DNA from: Clostridia bacterium
GTDB taxonomy: Bacteria > Bacillota > Clostridia > Christensenellales > Aristaeellaceae
DNA: 64,000 nucleotides
Direction: 5' to 3'
Assembly: GCA_900769075.1 (NCBI GenBank)
Contig: CAAGFE010000013.1
Span: forward strand, 1 to 64,000
Numbering within the stretch: position 1 is the first letter of the stretch; the number at the start of each line of letters is the position of its first letter. The position numbers were made by a program, and so were the translations under genes. Under the pieces are notes generated by a model, which saw only the letters and a program-made list of their open reading frames with translations, ran no database searches and was not told where the DNA came from. Positions 45,076 through 53,668 of this stretch are shown here, piece after piece.

Positions 45076-46188
45076 TTACTTCAGGTTTGCCTTCAGCGCC
45101 TCGATGGCATCGGCGGTCATGCCGTGCTTGAGCAGGTAGGCTTCCGCCCCGGCAGCCAGATCAACGCCCTCGAAGGAAGTGTCCTTCTCCAGGCCGCAGA
45201 CCGTGCGCAGCATGTCCACCACGTTCTTCTCGGCGATCATGTTGTACTTATCCGCCTCGGCCACGGGGTCGATGCCGTAGTAGTTGACATAGCTGGTCAT
45301 GTAATCCGCCACAATTTCGTCCTTGGTGGCGCCCATCAGCGCAGCCAGAACCATGGCGGCAAAGCCGGCGCGGTCCTTGCCCTCGGTGCAGTGCACCAGG
45401 TAGGGGGCTTCCTGCGCAGACAGGAAGGTCAGGCCCTTCACCAGGCTCTGGGCGAATTCATCGGAGGAGTAGTTGATGGGCATGCCCAGCGTGATGACGC
45501 TGCCGGCATTGTACAGATCGGCATAGTACGCAGAGTCGAAATCCTCCGCGGCGATGTAGCCCTGGATTTCCTCGGCGGTATCGGCCATGTTCATCACGGT
45601 TTTCACGCCGGCGGCGGCGATCAGGCGGCAGGAGATGGCGGCGCGGCTGTTCTCATTGTTGATGGGAGAGGCAGCGCGATACAGCTTGCCCGCACCGATC
45701 TGGCCCGCCTGGACGGCCCGGAAGTTGGCGAACACCTCATCGGAGGCATAATCCTCGCGGACATTGGTGTAGACCAGGGAGTTCATGATCTGCACATCCA
45801 GCGCACCGGCGGGCGCGGTGAGGGTGATGGTCACCTCGTCGCCGACGCCAATCCCGGCGGTTTCGGCAAACTTGCCGTAGTTGATGCACACGGCGATAAA
45901 CTCATGGCCGGGATACGCACGAACCATGTACGCGCCCTTGTCCACATAGTACCCATCGAAGAAGGGCATCTCGCCCTCAAAGGTGCCCGCCTTGACGGTC
46001 ACCACATCGCCCAGGGTGAAACCCGCAGCGAGGAAATCCGCGATGGACACATCCAGCAGCGCATGGCCGTACTTCTCGATCTGAGTCACCTTGCCGGTCA
46101 CGGACACCCCAGCTTCTTCCGCAAAGGAAACGGCCAGCGTACCCATCAGCAGACAGCAGCACAGCAGCAGGGAAAGCAGCTTCTTCAT
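45076..46188 (-). CDS. Secreted tyrosine-protein phosphatase
   Basis: This 370-residue protein has a signal peptide (KKLLSLLLCCCLLMGTLA, cleavage near SFA-EE). Residues about 27-135 form a beta-rich domain (VTGKVTQIEKYGHALLDVSI) that resembles the C-terminal barrel of SAM-hydroxide adenosyltransferases and is repeat-like in bacterial phosphatases. The C-terminal half is a tyrosine phosphatase with the HCTEGKDRAG P-loop (nucleophile C267, R273) and LYRAASPIN. Such secreted enzymes act on phospho-Tyr or phosphoinositides; the substrate is unknown. It has its own promoter. Confidence 0.9.
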   Translation of the reverse strand: MKKLLSLLLCCCLLMGTLAVSFAEEAGVSVTGKVTQIEKYGHALLDVSIADFLAAGFTLGDVVTVKAGTFEGEMPFFDGYYVDKGAYMVRAYPGHEFIAVCINYGKFAETAGIGVGDEVTITLTAPAGALDVQIMNSLVYTNVREDYASDEVFANFRAVQAGQIGAGKLYRAASPINNENSRAAISCRLIAAAGVKTVMNMADTAEEIQGYIAAEDFDSAYYADLYNAGSVITLGMPINYSSDEFAQSLVKGLTFLSAQEAPYLVHCTEGKDRAGFAAMVLAALMGATKDEIVADYMTSYVNYYGIDPVAEADKYNMIAEKNVVDMLRTVCGLEKDTSFEGVDLAAGAEAYLLKHGMTADAIEALKANLK

Positions 46189-46234
46189 GATTTTTTCATC
46201 CTTTCTTCTCCTGCATCAGGAGCTTCTTTTTCTC

Positions 46235-46263
46235 ATTCTATCATCGTTTTCTGTTCTTTGCAA
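46235..46263 (-). promoter_or_regulatory. Promoter of the tyrosine phosphatase gene
   Basis: TTGCAA, a 17-nt spacer and TAGAAT lie about 47 nt upstream of the start. A small hairpin (CTCCTG/CAGGAG) lies just downstream in the 5' UTR. Confidence 0.75.
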
Positions 46264-46344
46264 GCGGAACCTCCGCCCGGAAACAATCATTCTCTGCAAC
46301 GCAGCAATACTTCCCGGACTTCACATAAGAATATTGAAAAAGGA

Positions 46345-46476
46345 TGCTTCAAAAAATGCCTCAAGGCAAGGCAACAAACCTGCAAATAAGGGAGTTTACA
46401 CGGACGTAAATGACCGAAATTTGCAGGTGCAGTCAACGAAGCAAGCGATTCCCTCTGCCTTTCGGCAGAGGGAATC
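46345..46476 (-). ncRNA. Candidate structured non-coding RNA
   Basis: Read on the - strand, this stretch has a 13-bp hairpin with a GAAA tetraloop (GATTCCCTCTGCC arm, 46447-46476), then a 10-bp stem ACCTGCAAAT/ATTTGCAGGT enclosing TTTAC/GTAAA, and finally TGCCT-TG-AGGCA followed by TTTTTTGAAGC, a terminator-like end. GCTTC/GAAGC closes 46345-46442. No ORF fits. It fills part of the 475-bp gap between the C69 peptidase and the phosphatase; the remainder (46477-46606) shows nothing else. Confidence 0.5.
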
Positions 46477-46606
46477 GCGGTTGCGGGCTTTTTTGATGGT
46501 CTGAGTATGCTGATCCGTTTTTCAAGTCCATCATCCGCAGCACGTCCTCCTTCCGGGGAATCCGCGGGGGCATCCGCACCCCTTCCTCCGGGCAGAAGGA
46601 ACCATG

Positions 46607-46643
46607 AAAAGTGCCCGCACCTCCAATGACTGGAAGCGCGGGC
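46607..46643 (-). terminator. Terminator of the C69 peptidase gene
   Basis: GCCCGC/GCGGGC with an inner TTCCA/TGGAG stem is followed by ACTTTTC, 21 bp after the stop. Confidence 0.65.
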
Positions 46644-46663
46644 GAGGTTGATTTCTCCCGGGA

Positions 46664-48196
46664 TTACTTGATGGCATTGACCAGCTCAACCACGGCGGCA
46701 TGCACCGCTTCGGCCGTCTTCATGCTGATGTCGGCAGCGGCATCGGGATTGGCCTTCATCTCCTCAAAGGCCGCGTAAGCCTGCTGCTGCAGTTCAGCCA
46801 GCTTGGCTTCAATGTCGGCCTTCTGCCCGTCGGTGACATTGGCGTATTCGCACAGGTTGCTCAGCGCGTCGAAGGTCCAGTACATGGAGTCGGCCCATTT
46901 GTCGGGCAGGACCTTGAAGCCCTCCACGGTGATGCGGTTGCCTTCCGCGTCCCGGATGCGGCCCGTGGTGGCGTAGTACAGGCCCTCCGCGGGCTGCTCC
47001 TGCACGAACTTGGCGGCGTCGGTGCCCACCTTGTAGGCGGCGTACACATCGGTGGTCAGCATGGGATAGTAGGGGACGAACACGCTCCAGCAGCCATCGT
47101 CCATGGCGACCCATTCCACCGTGTCGGTCTTGCTGTCCTCCGCGAAGGTCTGGAAGATGTGGATCTCCAGGTTGCCGGTGGAGCCGATGCCGGGGATGTC
47201 GTAATAGGCAACCACATCGGCCAGGGTGAACACGCGGTCAACGGCGCTGTTGGTATAGAAGGGAACGATGTTGCCCTCAGCGTCCACGTTGGAGATGGCG
47301 TAATCGGCGGCGGTCACGTCCTCAGCAGCCTTGTCGAAAGCGGCGCTGAAGTGCTTCAGGGCGCTCAGATAGCGGCTGTTGGCCTTCTGGTCAGGCAGAT
47401 AGGAAGCGATGTAGTCGATGGTGTTGGCTTCTTCGTCGCCCACATAGGTGCCGGCCTGCTTGGCCACGGCAATCAGGTTCGCGGAGGCGATGACGTTCTC
47501 GTCATCCAGGTCGATCAGGCCGATGGCGCTCTGGTTGGGCACCGCGAAGGCCACGCTTTCGCTCAGCTTCAGCGCGATGTACTGGGTGCCGGTGGTGTTC
47601 TCGACGTACCAGGTTTCGTTGTGATCCGCGATGAAGATGCCGGAGCCTGCCTGGGCGCCGACCGTGTCGTAAATGCTCAGCAGCAGGTCAACGGCCTCCT
47701 TGGCGGTGGCGCACTCGCTCAGCAGCACGGTGGGGATTTCAGCCTCTTCAATGCCGGTATCCTGGTTGAAGGGATCCACTTCCTTGATCGCCTTGCTGGC
47801 GCCGCCCAGGGTTTCGGTGGCAGAGACGGTCAGGCCCATCTCATTGGTGCCGCCCGCCTGATAGGGCGTATGGGCATGCTCGCCGCCGCAATCCGGGCAG
47901 ACGCCGGAGAGGTTATCATCGGAGAAGGCGGTATAGCCGTAGCTGTCCCTGGTGAAGGTGTAGGTGAAGCCGTAGCAGCCGATGTACACCTCGCCGGCCT
48001 GATGCTGACCGGCGGGCACAGCATAGAACACCTTGTTGTAGCTGTTGGAGATGTCCTCGGAGCGGGCAAACATCGTGGAGCCGTCCGCAGTCAGGTCAGC
48101 GCCGACATAGATCGCCGTGCAGGCGGAGGCGCTCACAGCACTCAAGCACAGGGCCAGCGCCACCGTCAGCGCCAGCAAGGTTTTCATGTTCTTCAT
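46664..48196 (-). CDS. Secreted C69-family dipeptidase
   Basis: This 510-residue protein has a signal peptide (MKTLLALTVALALCLSAVSA) ending ASA, after which C26 in ACTAIYVGADLT becomes the N-terminal nucleophile, as in Ntn-hydrolase dipeptidases of MEROPS C69. The FARSEDIS and GGTNEMGLTVSATET blocks match PepD-like enzymes. A long C-terminal helical tail (about 460-510) is Ala/Glu-rich. It likely trims dipeptides outside the cell. The ATG at 48196 follows GGAAGGGA; its promoter is close to consensus. Confidence 0.93.
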   Translation of the reverse strand: MKNMKTLLALTVALALCLSAVSASACTAIYVGADLTADGSTMFARSEDISNSYNKVFYAVPAGQHQAGEVYIGCYGFTYTFTRDSYGYTAFSDDNLSGVCPDCGGEHAHTPYQAGGTNEMGLTVSATETLGGASKAIKEVDPFNQDTGIEEAEIPTVLLSECATAKEAVDLLLSIYDTVGAQAGSGIFIADHNETWYVENTTGTQYIALKLSESVAFAVPNQSAIGLIDLDDENVIASANLIAVAKQAGTYVGDEEANTIDYIASYLPDQKANSRYLSALKHFSAAFDKAAEDVTAADYAISNVDAEGNIVPFYTNSAVDRVFTLADVVAYYDIPGIGSTGNLEIHIFQTFAEDSKTDTVEWVAMDDGCWSVFVPYYPMLTTDVYAAYKVGTDAAKFVQEQPAEGLYYATTGRIRDAEGNRITVEGFKVLPDKWADSMYWTFDALSNLCEYANVTDGQKADIEAKLAELQQQAYAAFEEMKANPDAAADISMKTAEAVHAAVVELVNAIK

Positions 48197-48246
48197 CTTG
48201 GGTTCCCTTCCTTTCGGAATTTGTTGTGTTGATCGGAACATGCGGT

Positions 48247-48275
48247 ATTGTAATCCCGTTTTATGCAGTTGTCAA
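48247..48275 (-). promoter_or_regulatory. Promoter of the C69 peptidase gene
   Basis: A perfect TTGACA, a 17-nt spacer and TACAAT lie 51 nt upstream of the start codon, one of the strongest promoters in the window. Confidence 0.85.
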
Positions 48276-48398
48276 GTATATTTATTCATGAATTTTGTAT
48301 TTTCCCTGTGTTTTATGCATGCCGGCCGGATGAACGTTCCGCTGGGACGCTTACAGGCGCCGATGCGGGACGCATCCGTTCGCCATCCTTCATGGGAA

Positions 48399-49331
48399 TC
48401 AGGTTGTTTCCCGGATCAGCTTGAGCGCAGCGGTATTCTCATAGACCATCGGTTCATCCCCGGCAAAGGCCACCGTCCCCTGCACCGGGGCATGGAGCTC
48501 GGCACGGACGCAGCCCTCATACGGATCCATAATGCGGGCCAGGAGCATATCCTTCTCCACCCGCTGCCCGGGCTTGACCAGGCATTGCAGAAAGCCGGAG
48601 CAGGTTGCGCGGACGCTGACAAAATCCGTCGAGCGGATGACCTCGGATCGGTATCCGCCATGGGCACGCCAGTTGATCAGCCCCCGACGGGCCATGAAAT
48701 TCAGCACGGCATTCTCCGCCTCCAGGGCGCTTTCCTCGTCCACACGGGCGGTGTTGGTGGTGTAGAGGGAGAAGGCATGGGTGCCCCAGATCTGCCAGTT
48801 GTAGTTCAGGGTTGTCGTATCGAAGGGGCGGGGCTGATGCACCACCACATAGGGCAAGCCAAACTCGCAGGCCAGCGCGGTATCCTGATAGCCGGTGTCC
48901 ATCATGCGCACATGGGGCACGAAGGCGCCCGGCATGTAAAAGGAGGCAAACTGGATGCCGTACTGCCAGCCCTTGAGTGCCTCAAACACCCCCGCCGCGA
49001 TCCGCTGTGTGGTTTCGCCCTGCGCGTAGCCCGGGAACATCCGGTTGATATCGGTATTGTCGGTACACCAGAAGCGCTTCCTGGTATTGATGGAATAGGG
49101 GTTGGCACAAGGGATCACCATGATCCGCCTGCCGGCTGTCAGCCGGCCTTCCTCCTCCAGCTGTTTGAGCCTGGCCACCAGCCGGGAGCAGCAGTAGAGC
49201 TGCTGATTCTCGTTGCCGCGCATGCTGCCGACGATGCACAGCGCACGCTCGCCCTCGCCGAAGGTATAGCCGGTCACGCGGAAATTGTCGCGGTAGATCG
49301 CCTTGATCTCCAGCAGCACTTCCTTCCTCAT
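48399..49331 (-). CDS. AspA/AstE-like protein lacking zinc ligands
   Basis: This 310-residue protein aligns with the gene encoded just upstream and with the aspartoacylase/succinylglutamate-desuccinylase branch of M14. The metal motif HxxE is R38-G-N-E41, the second His site reads QFASFY with F128, and the catalytic Glu block is replaced by VVVHQPRP, whereas the DNTDINRMFPG substrate loop is kept. A C-terminal lipoyl/biotinyl-like barrel (about 235-305: SGFLQCLVKPGQRVEKDMLL) follows. It is probably a non-catalytic partner of its neighbour. Its ATG overlaps that gene's stop by 4 bp. It is the last gene of the ATP-grasp operon. Confidence 0.82.
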   Translation of the reverse strand: MRKEVLLEIKAIYRDNFRVTGYTFGEGERALCIVGSMRGNENQQLYCCSRLVARLKQLEEEGRLTAGRRIMVIPCANPYSINTRKRFWCTDNTDINRMFPGYAQGETTQRIAAGVFEALKGWQYGIQFASFYMPGAFVPHVRMMDTGYQDTALACEFGLPYVVVHQPRPFDTTTLNYNWQIWGTHAFSLYTTNTARVDEESALEAENAVLNFMARRGLINWRAHGGYRSEVIRSTDFVSVRATCSGFLQCLVKPGQRVEKDMLLARIMDPYEGCVRAELHAPVQGTVAFAGDEPMVYENTAALKLIRETT

Positions 49332-50296
49332 TGCGCCGCGCCTCCCATCCGGGCCGCAGCGTCCATGTGGCCCTTGAGGATGCGCGCCATCAGCGAGCCC
49401 TGATCCACCATGGGATATTCCCGCACGGTGAACAGCCAGCCCTCGCAGGGGGACACCACCCGCTCCAGCACAGTGCCCCGGAGCGGATCCACAATCAGGC
49501 CGATTTCGTCCCCCGGGGCCAGCAGCGCACCGTGATTGACCGTTTTGACAAACACGCCGGACACGGGGGCATTGAGGAATGCCACCTCCTTCGGGTCGCT
49601 GGACACGATGGGCTCCCGCACCGGGCCAACCTCCCCCGTCCAGATGTCCAGCGCCTTCATCAGGCTGAAGATCCCCTCCGTCAGCTGTTCGCCATAGGCC
49701 CGGGTGATACGCATGCCGACGCCCATCTCCACCACCAGCGTATCCACGCCCCGGCTGTTCAGGCTGTAGGCAAGGGTGGATTCCAGCACCGTGGAGGCGC
49801 CGTGCACCCACACGAAGTCCACATTGGCCTTCCGGGCCAGGGGCACCAGCCGCTCCGCGCTGATCTCATTGATGCGAATCTGGGGGATCTCCGTCAGATA
49901 AATGTTGGACGCGTGGATATCCACCGTCAGATCGCTGCCGGAGATATCGCGGATGATCTGGGCGGCGATGTACTCATTCATGTCCCCATCGATGCTGCCG
50001 GGAAAAATGCGGTTCATGTCCAGATCGAAGGCAGGAATGCCCCGGGTGACGGAGTCGATGCCGAAGGGATTCATGGCAGGATAGACGTCCACCGTGCCCC
50101 GCAGGCATTCCGGATGGGCGGCCATGCGCTGCTGCACCAGCCAGCAGACATACTGGCCCTCCAGCTCATCGCCGTGAATGCCCGTGACGATGCTGATGCG
50201 GCGTCCGTTGCCGCCATCGGCAGGCTGCACCCGGTTCTTGCGGATGCATAGCTGCTCGTCCACCGGCAGCCCCACCTGCGTGACCGTTTCAATCAT
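49328..50296 (-). CDS. AspA/AstE-like zinc deacylase or carboxypeptidase
   Basis: This 322-residue protein is a zinc-dependent M14-like enzyme. Ligands are visible: H41 and E44 in GIHGDELEG and H128 in VDIHAS; FDLDMNRIFPG (about 90-100) binds substrate carboxylate and E190 in LVVEMG is the likely general base. A C-terminal barrel (about 245-310: SGVFVKTVNHGALLAPGDEI) resembles a lipoyl-like domain. Family members cleave N-acyl or C-terminal amino-acid bonds. Its ATG overlaps the transglutaminase stop (ATGA), showing translational coupling and settling the start. Confidence 0.88.
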   Translation of the reverse strand: MIETVTQVGLPVDEQLCIRKNRVQPADGGNGRRISIVTGIHGDELEGQYVCWLVQQRMAAHPECLRGTVDVYPAMNPFGIDSVTRGIPAFDLDMNRIFPGSIDGDMNEYIAAQIIRDISGSDLTVDIHASNIYLTEIPQIRINEISAERLVPLARKANVDFVWVHGASTVLESTLAYSLNSRGVDTLVVEMGVGMRITRAYGEQLTEGIFSLMKALDIWTGEVGPVREPIVSSDPKEVAFLNAPVSGVFVKTVNHGALLAPGDEIGLIVDPLRGTVLERVVSPCEGWLFTVREYPMVDQGSLMARILKGHMDAAARMGGAAQ

Positions 50297-51105
50297 ACCC
50301 CATTGCACTCCATTCCTTCGCATTGTTCCGGCGCTTCCCATACGCAGACGGCGCTTTCGCTGTGCTGTGCTGCGCTGCCGAAAAAAACGCCCCGGTTGAC
50401 GGGGCAATCCGCCGCGTCCCGGCCCACGGATACCCGCACGCATTCATCGGCGATGCGGGCGCTATTCGTGGGATCCAGCCCGACCCACCGGCCGTTTTGC
50501 AGCATCTCCACCCAGGCGTGGGTGGAGCCTTCGCCCAGCATGTACCCCACCGCATACCGGCAGGGCACGCCCCGCATCCGCAGCAGGGACAGCATGACAT
50601 GGCTTTCATCCTGGCAGACGCCGCGCATGGACGCAGCGGCCTCTTCCGCTGTGGTGGAGGCATCCGTGCTGCCCGGCAGGTACAGGAAGCGCTCGCTGAG
50701 CAGCGTCATGATCCGCTCCCCCAGTTCCTCGTCCTTCACGTCCCGGGGGATGGATTGATCCAGGCGGCGAAGGGCGTCACCCGGCGCCGTCAGCGGCGTG
50801 AACATCCGGTACGGGCCCAGCTGCCACCTCGGCGCGGCGGGTTCCGCCTGTTCCAGGCCGGAGCGCACCACCCCCTCCGCCACTGCCTCAAAGGCCGAAT
50901 GCAGCTGGGGGATGCACCCGAACTGCAGCAGCCCGCAGCCATCCGCCGCCCCGGTCAGGCTCGCGCCCGGCGTGACCCGCACAGCGGCTGCCAGCACCTG
51001 CTGCCCGGGCGCATCTCCCGGCAGGCACCGCAGGGTGAAGTGATGGCGCTGCACGGGGGCGGAAAATTCCAGCCGCAGCCGGAAGGAAAAGGCCAGTCTC
51101 CTCAT
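50293..51105 (-). CDS. Transglutaminase-like protein
   Basis: This 270-residue protein has an N-terminal beta domain (LEFSAPVQRHHFTLRCLPGD), as in transglutaminases linked to alpha-E proteins, and a papain-like core with the triad C164 (RGVCQDESH), H196 (STHAWVEM) and D211 (GLDPTN). It may cleave or form amide bonds. GAGGTGCTCA lies before the ATG, 11 bp after the alpha-E stop. No signal peptide is present, so it acts in the cytoplasm with its operon partners. Confidence 0.92.
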   Translation of the reverse strand: MRRLAFSFRLRLEFSAPVQRHHFTLRCLPGDAPGQQVLAAAVRVTPGASLTGAADGCGLLQFGCIPQLHSAFEAVAEGVVRSGLEQAEPAAPRWQLGPYRMFTPLTAPGDALRRLDQSIPRDVKDEELGERIMTLLSERFLYLPGSTDASTTAEEAAASMRGVCQDESHVMLSLLRMRGVPCRYAVGYMLGEGSTHAWVEMLQNGRWVGLDPTNSARIADECVRVSVGRDAADCPVNRGVFFGSAAQHSESAVCVWEAPEQCEGMECNGV

Positions 51106-51116
51106 TGAGCACCTCG

Positions 51117-51767
51117 TCAGATTCTTACCAGGCCATCCACCAGCGGAACAATCCGGGCATAGGCCGGTTCGTCCCCTTCCGCCAGGGCCCTGAGGGCGTC
51201 CATGTCCTCCTGGGCGTACTGCAGGTTGGTTCGGCTGATGCGCACCGCCAGCCGCCGGACCTCCCGCAGGATATCCCGCTTGGGCCGCTGCAGCCGGGCA
51301 TAGAGATCCAGCCGCTCCACGCGCTTGCCCACCTTGATGATGTTGCGCACATTCTCGTCCGGGATCAGATCATCCGTCAGTCCCCAGAAGGCCAGGATAT
51401 CGTCGATCACCGTCTGCAGGCCGAACATGGGGCCCTGGCTGCCTCGCAGGCTGTTCATGGCGTAAATGGCCAGCTGAATATAGCTGACGCACTCGCTGCC
51501 GATCTCCTCCCGCAGCGTCATGGCGTTGTCATATGCCCGGGTCAGGTTGGACAAAACGGAATCGGGGTTCTCCGCGTCAAACAGGTAACGATCGACAAAA
51601 TCGTCGCCGGATGGATAGATGTTGGGGATGTTCAGGGACGTGCAGAAGGCATCAATGCTCCGCAGGTCGCCCTCAATCAGCTGGTCGAAGCTCTCGCCGA
51701 AGAGCCGGATGGTCGTATAGACGCGCTCGCTGTACCGGCCCAGCCAGTAGAGTTTATCGGTGTTCAT
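51117..51767 (-). CDS. Alpha-E domain protein
   Basis: This 216-residue, mostly helical protein is a full alpha-E domain: MNTDKLYWLGRYSERVYTTI at the N-terminus, FGESFDQLIEGDL and RNIIKVGKRVERLDLYARL later. Biochemical function is not known; the domain is found almost always beside circularly permuted ATP-grasp and transglutaminase genes and is thought to assist the ligase. I start at the ATG that overlaps the ATP-grasp stop (TGATG at 51767); an in-frame ATG at 51785 is possible. Confidence 0.9.
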   Translation of the reverse strand: MNTDKLYWLGRYSERVYTTIRLFGESFDQLIEGDLRSIDAFCTSLNIPNIYPSGDDFVDRYLFDAENPDSVLSNLTRAYDNAMTLREEIGSECVSYIQLAIYAMNSLRGSQGPMFGLQTVIDDILAFWGLTDDLIPDENVRNIIKVGKRVERLDLYARLQRPKRDILREVRRLAVRISRTNLQYAQEDMDALRALAEGDEPAYARIVPLVDGLVRI

Positions 51768-53089
51768 CAATGAGACAATACCCATGTGTCCTTGAAGCCT
51801 CCTCCCTGTGAACTGTTAACGATGAAGGAATCCGGGTTGCGGGAGAAGCGGGTCAGGCCGCTCTTCCACACCATCGGCTCCTCCCCCATCAGCACGAAGG
51901 CGCGCAGATCCGCCTTGCGGGGCACGGGCACGCCGTCCTCCATGATGTCCAGGTCGCGGAAGTCGATGACCTCCTGGGCGATGAAGCGCCTCGGCTCCTG
52001 CTTCAGCAGGGCGATGAAATCCGCCTTCTGCTCCCTGGTCATCCTGCTGCCGAACACCACGCCGTAGCCGCCGGCCTCCGCCACATCCTTGAGCACCAGC
52101 GAATCGAAGTGATCCAGCACATAGCGCATATCGTCCTCGTCATAGGGCAGATAGGTCGGCGCATTGCGCAGCAGCGGTTCCTCGCCCAGGTAGTACCGGA
52201 TCATCCTGGGGACAAAATAGTAGATGCCCTTGTCATCGGCCACGCCGTTGCCGGGGGCGTTCATCAGCGCCACATTGCCCCTGCGGAACACCTCATACAG
52301 GTGGGGAATGCCGATCAGCGAATCCGGGCGGAAGCTCATGGGATCAAGATAATCATCGGAAATCCGGCGGTAGACAGTGCCGACGCGCTCGCGCCGACCA
52401 TCGTAGCCGTTGAACCACAGACAGCCGTCCTCCACGGTCAGCTCGCTCCCCGTCACCAGGTGCGCGCCGGTTTTTTCCGCCAGGTAGGAATGCTCGAAAT
52501 AGGCGGCATTGTAGCGCCCGGGGGTGAGGATGACAGTGCAGCCTCCGGTGTTCACATGGTCCATCGCCGTGCGCAGCAGGGTGGCGTAGTCCCGGTTCTC
52601 CGCCACGCCGTTTTGCTGGAAGGTGCGCGGGCTGGCCCGGCGGCAGATTTCCCGCGCAATCATCGGGTAGGACGCGCCGGAGGGCACGCGCAGGTTATCC
52701 TCCAGGATGAACCAGCCGCCCTCCTTGGCCTGGACCAGGTCGATGCCGGAAATGTGGCACCAGATCCCCCTGGGCGGGCGGTTTCCCTCGCACTGGGCCA
52801 GGTAGCCCGGGCTGTTGAACACAAACTCCTCGGGCACCACCTTGTCGCGGATGATTTTCTTGTCGCCGTAGATATCGGCAATGAAGCAGTTCAGCGCCAT
52901 CACGCGCTGCTTGAGGCCCTTTTCCAGGGAGGCAAATTCCTCCGCCGGGATGACCCGGGGAATGGCGTCAAACGGAAAAAGCTGCTCCTTGAAAACGCCC
53001 TGCTTGTACAGGCCGAATTTCACCCCGTATCGGGCGAGCAGCTCATTGATATCCGCTGTATGCTGAATCAGCTCTCTTGTATCCGGCAC
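51767..53089 (-). CDS. Circularly permuted ATP-grasp ligase
   Basis: This 440-residue protein belongs to the type 2 circularly permuted ATP-grasp family (COG2308). Signature blocks are LARYGVKFGLYKQGVFKEQL, RVMALNCFIADIYGDKKII, WFILEDNLRVPSGASYP, CTVILTPGRYNAAYFEHSYL, LMNAPGNGVADDKGIYYFVP and YGVVFGSRMTREQK. ATP-grasp enzymes join a carboxylate to an amine via acyl-phosphate. GTG at 53089 is chosen because AAGGAGG lies 7 bases upstream; extra frame upstream has no site. It is the first gene of the operon and has its own promoter and leader hairpin. Confidence 0.93.
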   Translation of the reverse strand: MPDTRELIQHTADINELLARYGVKFGLYKQGVFKEQLFPFDAIPRVIPAEEFASLEKGLKQRVMALNCFIADIYGDKKIIRDKVVPEEFVFNSPGYLAQCEGNRPPRGIWCHISGIDLVQAKEGGWFILEDNLRVPSGASYPMIAREICRRASPRTFQQNGVAENRDYATLLRTAMDHVNTGGCTVILTPGRYNAAYFEHSYLAEKTGAHLVTGSELTVEDGCLWFNGYDGRRERVGTVYRRISDDYLDPMSFRPDSLIGIPHLYEVFRRGNVALMNAPGNGVADDKGIYYFVPRMIRYYLGEEPLLRNAPTYLPYDEDDMRYVLDHFDSLVLKDVAEAGGYGVVFGSRMTREQKADFIALLKQEPRRFIAQEVIDFRDLDIMEDGVPVPRKADLRAFVLMGEEPMVWKSGLTRFSRNPDSFIVNSSQGGGFKDTWVLSH

Positions 53090-53114
53090 GTTGATTCCTC
53101 CTTGGCAGATGATG

Positions 53115-53146
53115 TGCTGCCAGGCACGGCGGTGCCGGAGGCAGCA
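53115..53146 (-). promoter_or_regulatory. Leader hairpin before the ATP-grasp gene
   Basis: A two-part stem-loop (TGCTGCC/GGCAGCA outer, GGCAC/GTGCC inner) lies in the 5' UTR about 25 nt upstream of the GTG start and 12 nt from the ribosome binding site. It could modulate translation; no known riboswitch is recognised. Confidence 0.4.
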
Positions 53147-53260
53147 GAGAATGTACCCGCCGATGCTCAGCACACCGGCGCATTGTCTGCAGAACCATGA
53201 CCGCAGCGCGGCCTGGGCACCCTTGCCTCTGGAAGGTGCAGTGGGTCAATGCTTGTGTTC

Positions 53261-53289
53261 ATCATATCATGGAAAGGAGAAAAATGCAA
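53261..53289 (-). promoter_or_regulatory. Promoter of the ATP-grasp operon
   Basis: TTGCAT, a 17-nt spacer and TATGAT precede a leader of about 165 nt. Confidence 0.75.
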
Positions 53290-53341
53290 GAAAGTTTTCC
53301 AAATTTGTCAGTTTATTTTGTTTTTATCGTGTTTTTTGGTC

Positions 53342-53376
53342 TTGATTTGCACCTTTCGTTTTGTATCCTTCATATA
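53342..53376 (+). promoter_or_regulatory. Candidate promoter of the CoA-dehydratase activase gene
   Basis: Either TTGATT-16-TATCCT or TTGCAC-18-CATATA, in AT-rich DNA, lies about 300 nt upstream of the activase start. The rest of the 53380-53668 stretch holds no gene or structure that I recognise. Confidence 0.35.
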
Positions 53377-53668
53377 GGTGATTGTCCGGAGCATTTAGCG
53401 CCATGCTTGGCATCGCCTTCGGGCGGCGCATGGGATTCCCGTCACAGGCGGGCAGAGATGCCATGTTTGCCGACAGGCTCCAACAGGAAACGATAAGTAT
53501 TCATGTTTTCAGGCAGGATTTTTCGAAGAAAAAATGGAATGTATTCATCGGGGGCTTCTGCGGCACAGGAAAATTGCTGCGCCGGGAGGCTTTTTTCCGC
53601 AGGATGCAGTGCTGGTCAGGTGGCGGCGGCACTTCGGTCCTGACGCTGAGAATGAGGTTGGAAATCGC

